This document shows, one piece after another, positions 30,837 through 40,210 of a stretch of 64,000 bases of DNA; positions within the stretch are counted from its first letter, which is position 1, and every line of letters starts with the position of its first letter. The stretch comes from Flavobacteriales bacterium (GTDB taxonomy: Bacteria; Bacteroidota; Bacteroidia; Flavobacteriales_F; PHOS-HE28). The notes under the pieces were generated by a model. That model was given only the letters and a program-made list of their open reading frames with translations. It was not told the origin of the DNA and ran no database searches. The translations under genes and the position numbers were made by a program. The DNA is taken from contig JACJZG010000013.1 in the NCBI GenBank assembly GCA_020635715.1, forward strand, positions 1-64,000. Direction: 5' to 3'.

Positions 30837-31226
30837 TTAGAACAGCTCAGCCACCTCGATGAACTCGAAGTCCAGGTGGAAGAGGCTTTCATAATCCTTG
30901 CCGGTCTCCGCCATCTCTTCATCACCGGTCTCGAAGTGCCAGTTCACTTTCACCGCACGTCCTTCAGCAGTTGCGGCATCCAGGCGGGAGAAGATGTTGT
31001 AGATGTGCTTGCTGGAGCTGGTGTCCAGGTAATCGAGCCGCATGTTCACGGTGGTCTCCTGCCCGGCCCGGGCCAGGTACTCGTCCAGCCAGTTGTACAC
31101 GCGGGAGTAGAACAGCTCACTGTTCGGTGGAAGCGAGCGGCCTATGAACTCCATGATGCCATTGTCCACATCGAGGTCCACCTGCGGCGAATTCTCCGTG
31201 CGATCGATATGGTAGAGGGTGGCCAT
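30837..31226 (-). CDS. DUF1987 / SiaC-family regulatory phosphoprotein
   Basis: 129 codons. The start at 31226 (MATLYHIDRTENSPQVDLD) is chosen because family members begin with the T-x-x-SP strand. Visible features: GIMEFIGRSLPPNSELFYSRVYNWLDEYL, NMRLDYLDTSSSKHIYNIFSRLD (the DTSSSK stretch carries the phosphorylatable Thr/Ser of SiaC), then VKVNWHFETGDEEMAETGKDYESLF. In Pseudomonas, SiaC is controlled by a kinase/phosphatase pair and binds the cyclase SiaD. No siaA/B/D genes are near, so the partner here is unknown. A box CACCTTTG lies upstream. Confidence 0.78.
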   Translation of the reverse strand: MATLYHIDRTENSPQVDLDVDNGIMEFIGRSLPPNSELFYSRVYNWLDEYLARAGQETTVNMRLDYLDTSSSKHIYNIFSRLDAATAEGRAVKVNWHFETGDEEMAETGKDYESLFHLDFEFIEVAELF

Positions 31227-31357
31227 GGTCCGTCGGGTTTCCCCAAAGGTGGCCACCTCTGGACGTCATGCCGGGGAGGTCACGGACCAAGGATCAACAA
31301 CGCCTGTTGAAAACAGGAAAGCCGGGCAGGCCCGGCTCCGATCGGTGGGCAAGCTGG

Positions 31358-31768
31358 TCAGCGGGACCTGTATTCGGTGAGGATCTCCTGATCACTGGGC
31401 AGCAGGATCTCGGTGTCGTTCACACGTCGCACCCAGTACATGTACTTGCCGGTGCCCTTGCAGGCGAAGGCGGTCATGCTCTCCTTGGCCGCCAGTGCTT
31501 TGATCGGGAAGGTCCGCCAGGTGCCGTTCTCCTCCTGCATCGCCACCTTCACCTCGATCATGTCCGAGCAGGCGTTCTGCAGGTCGATCTGGTAGGTGCC
31601 GCTGAAGTCGCGTTTGAAGGACTCCTTGTAGTATTCGCACTGTTCGCAAGGGGCACCCCAACGACTGGCCGTCTTGGTGAGGCAGTCGGCGTAGCTCTGG
31701 TCCTGGGCACCGGCCCAGAAGGCTGCCAGCAGCAGGATGATCAGAACGATGGTCTTCTTCAGGTTCAT
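31358..31768 (-). CDS. Small secreted Cys-containing protein
   Basis: 136 residues. Signal peptide MNLKKTIVLIILLLAAFWAGAQ. The mature part has several cysteines (ADCLTK, APCEQCEYY, NACSDM, FACKGT) that could form disulfides, and beta-strand-like segments ending YMYWVRRVNDTEILLPSDQ. No family recognised. Its ATG overlaps the stop of the TPR gene (ATGA, 31765-31768), so it is the third gene of the 32759-31358 operon. Confidence 0.75.
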   Translation of the reverse strand: MNLKKTIVLIILLLAAFWAGAQDQSYADCLTKTASRWGAPCEQCEYYKESFKRDFSGTYQIDLQNACSDMIEVKVAMQEENGTWRTFPIKALAAKESMTAFACKGTGKYMYWVRRVNDTEILLPSDQEILTEYRSR

Positions 31769-32298
31769 TTGCAACGATTGTTCGTCAGGATGATCTTGGC
31801 TTCCGCGTTGCCCATCCGCTTGCTGGTGTTCCAGTCCTTGCAGGCACCGGCCTGATCGCCTGTGGCCTTTCGGGCCCAACCGCGGTTGTTGTATGCCTCC
31901 TCGTTCTTCGGGTCAAGGGTGAGCACCTTGTTGAAGTCGGCGATGGCCAGTTCGTGTTCGCCCAGCTTGCTGTACGAGCTGCCACGGCTGGTATAGGCCC
32001 AGGTATGGTCCGGCTTCACGGCGATAACTGCACTGAAGTCGGCCACGGCCTTGTCGTACTCCCGCAGCAGGCTATGGCAGAAGCCCCGCTGGAGGTGCGC
32101 ATTGAGGTGTGCCGGATCACGATCGATCACGCGGGTGAACAGGTCGATCGCCTGGGCATGATCGCCGGCCCTGTAGGCGCGTTCACCTTCCTGGTACCAG
32201 GTGGAAACCTCATCCCTGCTGCCATTATCGGCGAGGTATTGGGCCGTGCAGGCGGTGCTCAGCAGGAATGCGCTCACAGCAAGTGCAAGTATTCTCAT
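31765..32298 (-). CDS. Secreted tetratricopeptide-repeat protein
   Basis: 177 residues. Signal peptide MRILALAVSAFLLSTACTAQ; the LSTAC segment could also be a weak lipobox. Three TPRs follow (~35-140): EGERAYRAGDHAQAIDLFTRVIDRDP, RGFCHSLLREYDKAVADFSAVI, and RGSSYSKLGEHELAIADFNKVLTLDP, plus a partial fourth (EEAYNNRGWARKATGDQ). TPRs mediate protein contacts, so it is probably an envelope scaffold. It overlaps both neighbours by 4 bp, making a tightly coupled three-gene operon. Confidence 0.85.
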   Translation of the reverse strand: MRILALAVSAFLLSTACTAQYLADNGSRDEVSTWYQEGERAYRAGDHAQAIDLFTRVIDRDPAHLNAHLQRGFCHSLLREYDKAVADFSAVIAVKPDHTWAYTSRGSSYSKLGEHELAIADFNKVLTLDPKNEEAYNNRGWARKATGDQAGACKDWNTSKRMGNAEAKIILTNNRCK

Positions 32299-32759
32299 CG
32301 GCTGTTCTTACGTAAAGGACCCGGCGGGGTTCCGTTCACCGTGCGTTCTGCTTCGGCCTGCGCGGCCTCCAGCCAACCGCGCAGCAGACCTATCGTGGCC
32401 TGCCCGTCCGGATCCGCGGCCGGCTTGGGGATCGTGACGCGACTGGTCAGCCGCACCACATCCAATTTGAAGATCTCCTTCGAGATGCACTGCGCACGAT
32501 CCTCCCGGCATTTCAACACCAGACCATCCTCTTCCGCCGAAAAGGTGATGGCCTGGGGATCGAGGTCCATGGGGTCCATCAGGTCCTGTCTGATCCGTTC
32601 ACCCTGGTCATGAATGTCGAGCACAAGGCGTCGGTGCTTGTCAGCATGGAACTTCACGGTCGGCGAGAACCTTTCGTTCAACTCATCCAAAGCAGGTGTT
32701 TGGGCGGCGGTGATGCAGGAAAGGACAAGTGCCGGTGCGAGCAGGCTGGTTCGGTGCAT
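32295..32759 (-). CDS. Hypothetical secreted protein
   Basis: 154 residues. The start at 32759 (MHRTSLLAPALVLSCITAAQ) gives a signal peptide. The rest is mixed alpha/beta with no recognised domain; LVLKCREDRAQCISKEIFKLDVVRLTS contains a Cys pair. It is the first gene of the operon and its stop overlaps the TPR gene start (ATGA). It is divergent from the 32818 gene, with 58 bp between starts. Confidence 0.65.
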   Translation of the reverse strand: MHRTSLLAPALVLSCITAAQTPALDELNERFSPTVKFHADKHRRLVLDIHDQGERIRQDLMDPMDLDPQAITFSAEEDGLVLKCREDRAQCISKEIFKLDVVRLTSRVTIPKPAADPDGQATIGLLRGWLEAAQAEAERTVNGTPPGPLRKNSR

Positions 32760-32817
32760 GGGGCAACAAAAGAGGCCTTTGGAACGTACACCGGAGGCAA
32801 CAAGTTCCCATCGGACC

Positions 32818-34023
32818 ATGCACGATACGTCCAGGCACACCTGGCGCCACCTTCTTCTCCTGGCCACCGTCCTTCTACCCGCGCTCACGTGGGCGCAGGG
32901 TCGTTTCACCGTGAACGGTCGTTTGAAGATCGAAGCGGGCGACCTGTCCGGTACCCGAGCGGTGGTGATGAAAAATGGGGTGAAGGAGCGCACCATCACC
33001 GATGGACTGAACAAATTCTCGTTGGACCTGGAGGTCGGGCACAACTACGTCGTCTCCTTCGAAAAGGACGGTTACGTGGCGAAGAAGATCTCCTTCAACA
33101 CACACGCCCCGGCTGAAGCGGCGGCAGCAGGATTCACCCCGTTCGATTTCGCCGTCTCGCTGTTCAAACAGTATGACGACATCAATATCGTCGTCTTCAA
33201 CCAGCCGGTGGGGATGATCCGCTACGACGACAAGACCGGCGACTTCGACTACGACACCGACTATACGAAGTCGATCCAGTCCCAATTGCAGGAGGTGCTG
33301 GCCAAAGTGGAGCAGAAGCAGAAGGACGAGGAAGTGAACGCGAAAGCCAAGGCCAAGGCAGAAGCCGAAGCGCAGAAACAGGCGGCCGCCAGGGCCAAAC
33401 AAGAAGCGGAGGCACAAAAGCAAGCAGAGGCCAGGGCCAAGGCGGATGCCGAAGCGCAGAAACAGGCCGAAGCCAGAGCCAGGGCCGATGCGGAGGCCGC
33501 GGAACGCGCCGCGCAAGCGAAAGCCACTGCGGAAGCAGAACAGGCCAGACAGGCGCAGAAGGTGGAACAGAAGCCCGCACCGGAAGTGAAGGCGGAACGA
33601 CCGGTGACGCCAGCTCCAAAGGTGGAGCGCCAGGCGGCACCACCACCGGCCCGGCACCCTGCGCTCGCGAGCAAGGCACGGACCGGGCAGGACGATCGCC
33701 GGTCCATTGCGCCCGTGATCCAGGAGGAAGCTTCGCGGATCGAACGAGCCAGCATGAACAGCGGAACCGAGGAGCGTCCTTTGGAGGAGGAGGAGATGAC
33801 CGCCGTGGAAATGGAGCAACAGACGCTCGTGGAGCCGAACCGCGTCACCACGGTGGTCACGGTACGCTCCGGTGAGATCGTGGATGAGTACCGGAAGGTG
33901 ACCCACAAGTGGGGCGGCCAGTACTACTTCAAGAACGGCCTCACCTGCACCCAGGAAGCGTACCAACGGGGCACCCAGGCGGAGCAACTCGCGCATAGCG
34001 ACCCGCGCAGCAAGTTGGATTGA
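32818..34023 (+). CDS. Secreted protein: regulatory-like domain, Ala/Glu/Lys coiled coil, C-terminal module
   Basis: 401 residues. Signal peptide MHDTSRHTWRHLLLLATVLLPALTWAQ. Residues ~28-105 form a CarboxypepD_reg-like module (FTVNGRLKIEAGDLSGTRAVV ... VGHNYVVSFEKDGYVAKKISF). A low-complexity Lys/Ala/Glu/Gln coiled coil follows (~160-270; units like AEAQKQAEARAKADAEAQ), then a Pro-rich linker. The C-terminal module (VRSGEIVDEYRKVTHKWG ... YYFKNGLTCTQEAYQRGT) is homologous to the end of the protein at 15095. The two proteins share the same plan; this one lacks the helical repeats. Probably an envelope or scaffold protein; no function known. Confidence 0.8.
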   Translation: MHDTSRHTWRHLLLLATVLLPALTWAQGRFTVNGRLKIEAGDLSGTRAVVMKNGVKERTITDGLNKFSLDLEVGHNYVVSFEKDGYVAKKISFNTHAPAEAAAAGFTPFDFAVSLFKQYDDINIVVFNQPVGMIRYDDKTGDFDYDTDYTKSIQSQLQEVLAKVEQKQKDEEVNAKAKAKAEAEAQKQAAARAKQEAEAQKQAEARAKADAEAQKQAEARARADAEAAERAAQAKATAEAEQARQAQKVEQKPAPEVKAERPVTPAPKVERQAAPPPARHPALASKARTGQDDRRSIAPVIQEEASRIERASMNSGTEERPLEEEEMTAVEMEQQTLVEPNRVTTVVTVRSGEIVDEYRKVTHKWGGQYYFKNGLTCTQEAYQRGTQAEQLAHSDPRSKLD

Positions 34024-34060
34024 AGGGCATTCCGCCTGACGCACTGCCTACCTTGCCGGC

Positions 34061-34495
34061 ATGGCGTATCAACGCGATGGTCGAGCACCCGTTCCCCGTG
34101 ATCCGCGGGTGAGCGCGACCATGAGCAGGATTCGCGCCCGGAACACAGGGCCGGAGCGCATGGCCCGCGCCGAATTGCGCAAGGCCGGGCACACGGGATA
34201 CCGCCTGCACTACGCAAAGAGCCCCGGCCGTCCGGATGTCGCCTTCGTAGGCCGAAGGCTGGCGTTGTTCGTACATGGCTGTTTCTGGCATGGCTGCCCC
34301 TATTGCAAGCCTCGCACGCCGAGGAGCCATACGGCTTTCTGGCAGCAGAAGATCGCGACCAACAAGGCCCGGGATGCGCGCAAAACGGCCGCCTTGCGCC
34401 AAGCCGGCTGGAGGGTGTTCACCGTGTGGGAATGCCGCCTGCGCCGTTCGCCAGCCCGCGCCATGGCCGGCATGATCGCTGCGTTGGAGCGCTGA
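34061..34495 (+). CDS. vsr: Very short patch repair endonuclease (Vsr)
   Basis: 144 residues, the usual Vsr length. Conserved features: MSRIRARNTGPERMARAELRKAG, GRPDVAFVGRRLALFVHGCFWHGC (catalytic Asp, then the His/Cys zinc and catalytic residues), W-x-x-KI-x-x-NKARD, and GWRVFTVWECRLRR. Vsr nicks T:G mismatches produced by deamination of 5-methylcytosine and normally accompanies a Dcm-type methylase. None is present within 30 kb on either side, so it is an orphan here. A box-like TACCTTGC ends 4 nt before the ATG. Confidence 0.93.
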   Translation: MAYQRDGRAPVPRDPRVSATMSRIRARNTGPERMARAELRKAGHTGYRLHYAKSPGRPDVAFVGRRLALFVHGCFWHGCPYCKPRTPRSHTAFWQQKIATNKARDARKTAALRQAGWRVFTVWECRLRRSPARAMAGMIAALER

Positions 34496-34813
34496 TCATC
34501 GCCGACCGAACAGCCGACCGAAGAACCGCTTCTCGAAGGCCCAGAAGAAGCGGAACTGACCGAAGAGGGCTCCATACAGGAGCAGCAGCACATTGTAGAC
34601 CGGGAGGATGAGCAGGTAGTAAAGCAGGGAGAACAGCATGGAGCGCTCCCCATCCCCGGCGAAATAGGCCACTACCGGACGTTTGAGCAGGAGCACCGTG
34701 GTACCGGTGCACGCGAAGACGAGAAGGATCACGATCACCCGCCCTGGGCCAACGGCCCAGCGATCGCCGAGGCGCTGGATCCAGCCGTGAGATCGGGGAC
34801 TTTGTTCATCCAT
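34496..34813 (-). CDS. Small membrane protein, DUF6787-like
   Basis: 105 residues. Two or three hydrophobic stretches: GRVIVILLVFACTGTTVLLL and SMLFSLLYYLLILPVYNVLLLLYGALF, followed by GQFRFFWAFEKRFFGRLFG, a motif I associate with DUF6787 proteins in Bacteroidota. Inner-membrane; function unknown. The stop codon abuts the stop of the convergent vsr gene. Confidence 0.65.
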   Translation of the reverse strand: MDEQSPRSHGWIQRLGDRWAVGPGRVIVILLVFACTGTTVLLLKRPVVAYFAGDGERSMLFSLLYYLLILPVYNVLLLLYGALFGQFRFFWAFEKRFFGRLFGRR

Positions 34814-34870
34814 GGCGCCGGCAGCCCATCAGGACGGGCGCGAAGATCGCTTGTGCACGAGTTCGGTCGT

Positions 34871-35974
34871 TCAGTCCTGCCACTCGGCGAGGAAGAGGTT
34901 CGTCTCACGGGTGCCTCCATTCGCCCGGTTGCTACTGAACACGAGGTGGCGACCATCCGGACTGAACACGGGGAAGGCATCGAACTGGTCGCTGAAGCTC
35001 ACTTGCTCCAGGCCGGTCCCATCGGTGTTGATCAGGTACAGTGTGAATGGGAAGCCCCGTTCCGCCGTATGGTTGCTGGCGAAGATGATCTTCTCACCGC
35101 TCGGATGCCAGAAGGGCGCCCAGTTGGCCTGGCCCAGGTCGGTCACCTTGCGCGCGTCGCTGCCGTCGGCATTGGCCACGTACAGTTCCATGTTGGTGGG
35201 CATGACGAGGCCCTCCTTCAGCAACTGGCGGTACTCATTGGCCTCGGCCTCATCCTTCGGCCGGCTGGCGCGCCAGAGCAATTTGGTGCCATCGGGGCTG
35301 AAGAAGGCACCGCCATCGTAGCCAAGCGTGTTGGTCACACGCTTCACATCAGTGCCGTCGATGTTCATGGTGTAAAGCTCAAGATCGCCGTCCCGCATGC
35401 TGGTGAACACGATACGATCCCCTTTGGGCGAGACCGTGGCCTCGGCGTCATAGCCATCGGTATCCGTCAACTGCTTCCGGATGTTCCCCTGCAGATCGCT
35501 CACGTAGATATCGAAGGAGGGATAGATCGGCCATACGTACTTGCCATCGCTGCGGCGTTCGGGATGTGCCGGGCAGGCCGCGTCATGCGCGTGGGTGCTG
35601 CCGAAGAGCACAAGGCTGTCCCCGGGAAGGAAATAGCTGCACGTGGTGCGCCCCCCGTTGATGCTGATCTTGCCTGGTGCCTTCGCACTCAAGTCATCAT
35701 GGAAGGGGTCGAAGACGTAGATCTGGTCACAGCTCTCACCCCACGCGGGGTTGGTGGCCTGGAAGATCAGCCGGTCACCCGCGAAGCTCCAGTAAGCTTC
35801 AGCGTTGTCACCACCGAAGGTGAGCTTCTTCAAGCTCTTGAAGTGCTTTTCGCCCGGGGCGATCAGACTGTCGTTAACAACCAGCGTATCACCGGTGGTG
35901 TGGCCTGGTTCCTGGGTGGCGGGCGGGTTGGAGCAGGCCATTGCCAGCACCGGAAGAAGGAGGAGGGCTCTCAT
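34871..35974 (-). CDS. TolB-like PD40 beta-propeller lipoprotein
   Basis: 367 residues. The start at 35974 gives a lipoprotein signal: MRALLLLPVLAMAC with lipobox LAMAC. The mature part contains PD40-type blades: WSFAGDRLIFQATN, EATVSPKGDRIVFTSMRDGDLELYTMNIDGTDVKRVT, GGAFFSPDGTKLLW, FWHPSGEKIIFASN, and PVFSPDGRHLVFSSNRANGGTRETNLFLAEW. Similar to the C-terminal domain of TolB; such proteins act as periplasmic interaction platforms. Not true TolB (no N-terminal TolB domain, no tol-pal genes nearby). A box TACTTTCG (35990-35997, minus) lies 15 nt upstream. Confidence 0.85.
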   Translation of the reverse strand: MRALLLLPVLAMACSNPPATQEPGHTTGDTLVVNDSLIAPGEKHFKSLKKLTFGGDNAEAYWSFAGDRLIFQATNPAWGESCDQIYVFDPFHDDLSAKAPGKISINGGRTTCSYFLPGDSLVLFGSTHAHDAACPAHPERRSDGKYVWPIYPSFDIYVSDLQGNIRKQLTDTDGYDAEATVSPKGDRIVFTSMRDGDLELYTMNIDGTDVKRVTNTLGYDGGAFFSPDGTKLLWRASRPKDEAEANEYRQLLKEGLVMPTNMELYVANADGSDARKVTDLGQANWAPFWHPSGEKIIFASNHTAERGFPFTLYLINTDGTGLEQVSFSDQFDAFPVFSPDGRHLVFSSNRANGGTRETNLFLAEWQD

Positions 35975-36179
35975 GGGTTTCACGGGGCGCGAAAGTACCC
36001 ACCACAAGGCGCGCAGATCGTCAGGGAAGATCCATCTTCAGCGTGCGGTTCCGATCTGAGCGCAGAGGCCCCGCAACCACCGGCCTGCTCCAGCGGGTCA
36101 CTTGACCTTCATGCCCATGATCCACTAGTTTGGCGGGCTGAAATGTCCATTGGTCGATGGACGGCTCATATCTGTCGAA

Positions 36180-39100
36180 ATGAAGAACCACCCGATCTCC
36201 GGAGCCACGAACTACTTCCTCATCCTCCTGTTCCTGTGGCTGGGGATGGTCGAAGGTCAGGCCCAGACCTTCCAGCCGAACTTCAGTCAATCGACCCTCG
36301 CTGGCGGGACCTTCAACCAACCGGTGGGGGTTACTTGGGATGCGAACGGGAGGCAATACGTGTGGGAGAAGGGCGGAAAGGTGTGGATCATCGAGAATGG
36401 GGTCCGCCTGGCGCAGCCCTTGGTGGACATCAGCGACGAGGTCGGCAATTGGCGCGACCACGGCTGCCTTGGCTTCGCGCTGGATCCGGACTTCCTCAGC
36501 AACGGGCGGATCTACCTGATGTACACGGTGGACAGGCACCACCTGATGAACTTCGGCACGGCGAACTACAGCGCGAGCACCAACGAGTATTACGCGGCCA
36601 CGATCATGCGGATCACCCGTTACACCGCTCCCGGCCCGAGCCACAACACGGTGGACCCGGGCTCGCGCTTCATCCTTCTGGGCGAAACGCGGAAGACGGG
36701 CATCGTGCTGATGCATGAGTCGCATAGCACCGGATCGCTCGCGTTCGGCCGGGACGGTACCCTGTTGGCGACGGTGGGAGATGCGGCGAGCTATAGCAGC
36801 ACCGACGTGGGCAGTGCCGCCGAGACCTATTTCGCCGCAGCGTTGAGCGACAGTCTGATGCGCCCCGCAGAGAACGTGGGTGCCCTGCGTTCGCAACTGT
36901 TGAACAGCCACAATGGCAAGCTGCTCCGGCTGGACCCGAACACCGGCAACGGTGTGCCGAGCAACCCGTTCTACGATGCTGCCGCGCCACGTTCCCCGAA
37001 GTCGCGCGTCTGGGCCTTGGGACTGCGGAACCCTTACCGGATGACCTACAAGCCCGGCTCGGGTAGCACGGACCCTGCCGCTGGCGATCCGGGTGTCTTC
37101 TTCATCGGCGATGTGGGGTGGAACGCGTGGGAGGAACTGAACGTTTGCGATGAAGGAGGCCTGAACTTCGGCTGGCCCCTGTTCGAAGGCATCTGGGCGA
37201 ACAACGCGTACATGAACGCCAATACCATGAACCAGGATGTGCCCAATCCGGACTACGACGGCGTGAACTGCACGCAGCCGTACCTGCGGTTCAACGACCT
37301 GCTGAAGCAGGCCACCCTGCAGGTGATCAATACCCATCCGAGCCCTTGTGTGCCGGGTGCCTACCTGCCATCCACCATCACCACCTTCCTCCATGCGCGT
37401 CCGGAAGTGGACTGGTTCCATGGCAACCAGTCGCGAGTGCCGGGCTTCAATGCAGGGCTGCCCTATTCCTTCGACCTGGATTCACCCACATCGCCGGTGC
37501 CGGGTCCTCGTTTCGGTGGGAATGCGGCATTGGCCGGTGCGTTCATCGCCTCGCCCAGCATGCCCATCGAGTACCACAACTCACTCTTCGTAGGCGATTA
37601 CGCCAGCGGTTGGATCCGTCGTTTCAAGTACGACGAACAGGGCCAGTTACAGAGCGTCCATGACTTCGCCTCGGGTCTCGGGCCGATCACCTGGGTGGGC
37701 GCCGGTCCGGACGGTTGCGTGAGCTACATCAAGTACGACGCGAACGCCGTGCGCCGCATCTGCTACAACGGCGCCATCAACCTGCCACCCGTGGCGGTCG
37801 GCACCAGTTCGGTACAGTACGGCCCGGGTCCCTTGACGGTGACCTTCGATGCCAGCGGTAGTTCCGACCCGGAAGGAGGGGCGCTCACCTACCAGTGGAA
37901 CTTCGGGAATGGCACCAGCACCCAGATGAACCCGACACAGGTATTCACCGCGCCGGCCGGTGTTCCCACGAGCTACACCGTGGTGCTGACCGTGACGGAC
38001 AACGCAGGTCAGACGGCGACCCAGAACCTGCTGATCTCGGTGAACAACACCCCACCCGCGGTCGACATCACGAGCATCGCCGAGCCGGCCTACTACCCGC
38101 TGGGGGTGGACACGACCTTCCAGCTACAGGCGGCCGTGACGGACGCGGAGCATGGGCCGGCACAACTTTCCTATGCCTGGCGCACCACCTTGTACCACAA
38201 CACGCACAACCATCCTGAGCCGGTGGACGCGAACGTGAACACCTCCACAGTGATCAGTGGGGCGGGCTGTGGCAATGAAACGTTCTACTACAAGGTGAGG
38301 CTGGATGTGACGGATGCGGCCGGTCTCACTGGAACGGCCGAGCGCACCTTGCTGCCGAGGTGTTACGCCATCGCACCATTGGCGGTGATCAATGCCGATG
38401 TGACCGCAGGCATCGGCCCCTTGTTCGTGAACTTGGACGGCAATGACAGCTATGACCCCGGCACCATCGTGAGCTATCACTGGGACTTCGGCGATGGGAC
38501 CTTCAGCCAGGAGCCCATGGTTTCCAAACTGTTCACCGAAACGGGCAGCTACCAAGTGACTTTGACCGTCACGGATGACGATGGGCTCACGGGGCAGACC
38601 ACGCGGGCGATCACCGTTCTATCCCTGGCCCCTCCGCAATGCGTGGGAGCCGCGGGATCTGTCCTTCGGCAGGTGTGGAACAATGTGAACGGTGGCACCG
38701 TGAACGATCTGTTGAGCAGCCCCAACTATCCGAACTCACCTTCCTCCACGAGCTACCCGACCTCCTTGACAGCGCCAGCCAACATTGCGAACAACTATGG
38801 ACAGCGCATCCGCGGATACATCATTCCCCCGCAAAGCGGCAACTACACCTTCACGGTGACCGGCGATGACCAGACGGTGGTCTATCTCGGGCTGAACGCA
38901 GAGCCACAGTACAAGCAGTTGATCTGCCAGGTGCCCGGCTGGTCCGGCCCTGCCGAGTTCACGAAGTATCCCGAACAAACGAGCGCCACCATCGCCCTGC
39001 AGGCCGGTGTGTACTACTACGTCGAGATCCTGCACAAAGAGGGCAGCGGAGATGATCACGTGAGCCTTTACTGGCAAACGCCGTCCAATACGACCAGGAC

Positions 39101-39881
39101 CATCGTACCGGGCAGTGCGCTGGCTCGTTGGCAGGACTGTCTTCCCAGCGTACGTATGCGCGTGAACCTGCAGGGTCCTTGGAAGGAGGCCACGGCCATG
39201 ATGGCGGACGACCTGCGGCAGAACGGCCTGCTTCCGCCGAGCGAACCGTATGCTGCGCTGGGCTTCAACCTGCAGGGAAGCGGGGGAGAGACCTTGCCGG
39301 CAAGTGCCACCACGACCACGGGCAAGAACGCGGTGGTGGACTGGGTGCTGATCGAACTGCGCAACAAGACCAACCCGAGCGTGGTGGTGGCCACCAAGAG
39401 CGCACTGCTTCAACGGGATGGGGACGTGGTAGGGGTGGACGGCTATGGTCGGATCCTGTTCAATGTTCCCGCCGCGGAGTACTTCATTGCGGTGAGGCAC
39501 CGGAACCATTTGGGCGCGATGACCTTCGCAGCGAAGGCGCTCGGTCCCACGGAGACGGGTGTCGACTTCACGCTCGCGACGGAGAGCACCTACGGGACCG
39601 CTGCCCGGATGGCCTTACCGAACGGAGAACGCGCCTTGTACGCGGGGAACACGGTCCGTGATGGCCTGTTGATCTACACCGGCGCCGGTAACGATCGGGA
39701 TCCCATCCTGCAGGCGATCGGCGGGGTCATTCCCACGAACACGGTGGCGGGCTACAACGTGCGCGACGTCAACCTCGATGGGGTGGTCAAGTACACCGGC
39801 TTCTCGAACGATCGTGATCCCATTCTGCTCAACATCGGAGGGGTGATCCCCACGAATACGAAGGCTGAACAATTGCCGTGA
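36180..39881 (+). CDS. Giant secreted sugar dehydrogenase-like protein with PKD, PA14 and dockerin-like repeats
   Basis: 1233 residues. The start at 36180 gives signal peptide MKNHPISGATNYFLILLFLW...GQAQ. Modules: glucose/sorbosone dehydrogenase propeller (~35-530; GVTWDANGRQYVWEKGGKVW, DHGCLGFALDPDF, HNGKLLRLDPNTG, GLRNPYRMTYKPG, DVGWNAWEELNV), PKD domain 1 (~533-622; FDASGSSDPEGG), an Ig-like spacer, PKD domain 2 (~732-813; NDSYDPGTIVSYHWDFGDG), a PA14 carbohydrate-binding domain (~820-972), a beta domain, and a C-terminal pair of dockerin-like repeats (VRDGLLIYTGAGNDRDPIL and VNLDGVVKYTGFSNDRDPIL) with calcium-type Asp/Asn spacing. No classical T9SS domain ends it; the dockerin-like end is used instead. 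Probably acts on surface or extracellular carbohydrate. Confidence 0.88.
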   Translation: MKNHPISGATNYFLILLFLWLGMVEGQAQTFQPNFSQSTLAGGTFNQPVGVTWDANGRQYVWEKGGKVWIIENGVRLAQPLVDISDEVGNWRDHGCLGFALDPDFLSNGRIYLMYTVDRHHLMNFGTANYSASTNEYYAATIMRITRYTAPGPSHNTVDPGSRFILLGETRKTGIVLMHESHSTGSLAFGRDGTLLATVGDAASYSSTDVGSAAETYFAAALSDSLMRPAENVGALRSQLLNSHNGKLLRLDPNTGNGVPSNPFYDAAAPRSPKSRVWALGLRNPYRMTYKPGSGSTDPAAGDPGVFFIGDVGWNAWEELNVCDEGGLNFGWPLFEGIWANNAYMNANTMNQDVPNPDYDGVNCTQPYLRFNDLLKQATLQVINTHPSPCVPGAYLPSTITTFLHARPEVDWFHGNQSRVPGFNAGLPYSFDLDSPTSPVPGPRFGGNAALAGAFIASPSMPIEYHNSLFVGDYASGWIRRFKYDEQGQLQSVHDFASGLGPITWVGAGPDGCVSYIKYDANAVRRICYNGAINLPPVAVGTSSVQYGPGPLTVTFDASGSSDPEGGALTYQWNFGNGTSTQMNPTQVFTAPAGVPTSYTVVLTVTDNAGQTATQNLLISVNNTPPAVDITSIAEPAYYPLGVDTTFQLQAAVTDAEHGPAQLSYAWRTTLYHNTHNHPEPVDANVNTSTVISGAGCGNETFYYKVRLDVTDAAGLTGTAERTLLPRCYAIAPLAVINADVTAGIGPLFVNLDGNDSYDPGTIVSYHWDFGDGTFSQEPMVSKLFTETGSYQVTLTVTDDDGLTGQTTRAITVLSLAPPQCVGAAGSVLRQVWNNVNGGTVNDLLSSPNYPNSPSSTSYPTSLTAPANIANNYGQRIRGYIIPPQSGNYTFTVTGDDQTVVYLGLNAEPQYKQLICQVPGWSGPAEFTKYPEQTSATIALQAGVYYYVEILHKEGSGDDHVSLYWQTPSNTTRTIVPGSALARWQDCLPSVRMRVNLQGPWKEATAMMADDLRQNGLLPPSEPYAALGFNLQGSGGETLPASATTTTGKNAVVDWVLIELRNKTNPSVVVATKSALLQRDGDVVGVDGYGRILFNVPAAEYFIAVRHRNHLGAMTFAAKALGPTETGVDFTLATESTYGTAARMALPNGERALYAGNTVRDGLLIYTGAGNDRDPILQAIGGVIPTNTVAGYNVRDVNLDGVVKYTGFSNDRDPILLNIGGVIPTNTKAEQLP

Positions 39882-39946
39882 GCGGATCCGGAGGGCCGCG
39901 CTGATGGAACACCAGGCCCTTGGATCGCAGATGCAGCGGGTGGTGG

Positions 39947-40108
39947 CTATTGCTTTCCCGGCGCCAGGATCGTGCGCAGGTAGGCATTGAGCGCGTGTCC
40001 TTTGGTCTCCTGGCTGATGGCGTGGAGGACCGCCTTCGTGCGGTGATCCAGTAACCGTGGAAGATCGTTGTTCTTCCTTGTCTTGCGTTGTGTACGTCCG
40101 ATGGTCAT
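39947..40108 (-). CDS. Possible small basic protein, 53 residues
   Basis: From the ATG at 40108: a basic N-terminus (MTIGRTQRKTRKNNDLPRLL), then a helix-rich tail (DHRTKAVLHAISQETKGHALNAYLRTIL). It resembles a small regulator but matches no known family. It fills most of the 329-bp gap between the 36180 gene and the beta-propeller-like gene, which otherwise holds nothing visible. Real but low confidence. Confidence 0.3.
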   Translation of the reverse strand: MTIGRTQRKTRKNNDLPRLLDHRTKAVLHAISQETKGHALNAYLRTILAPGKQ

Positions 40109-40210
40109 GGTCCTGTGCGTTGCTGGACGAAGCAAGCAACACAGCACCGCAGGAGCACTCCCTCGATCGGGGGGATCCTTCAGAGTATCATCAACGATCG
40201 CGGGTGGAGA

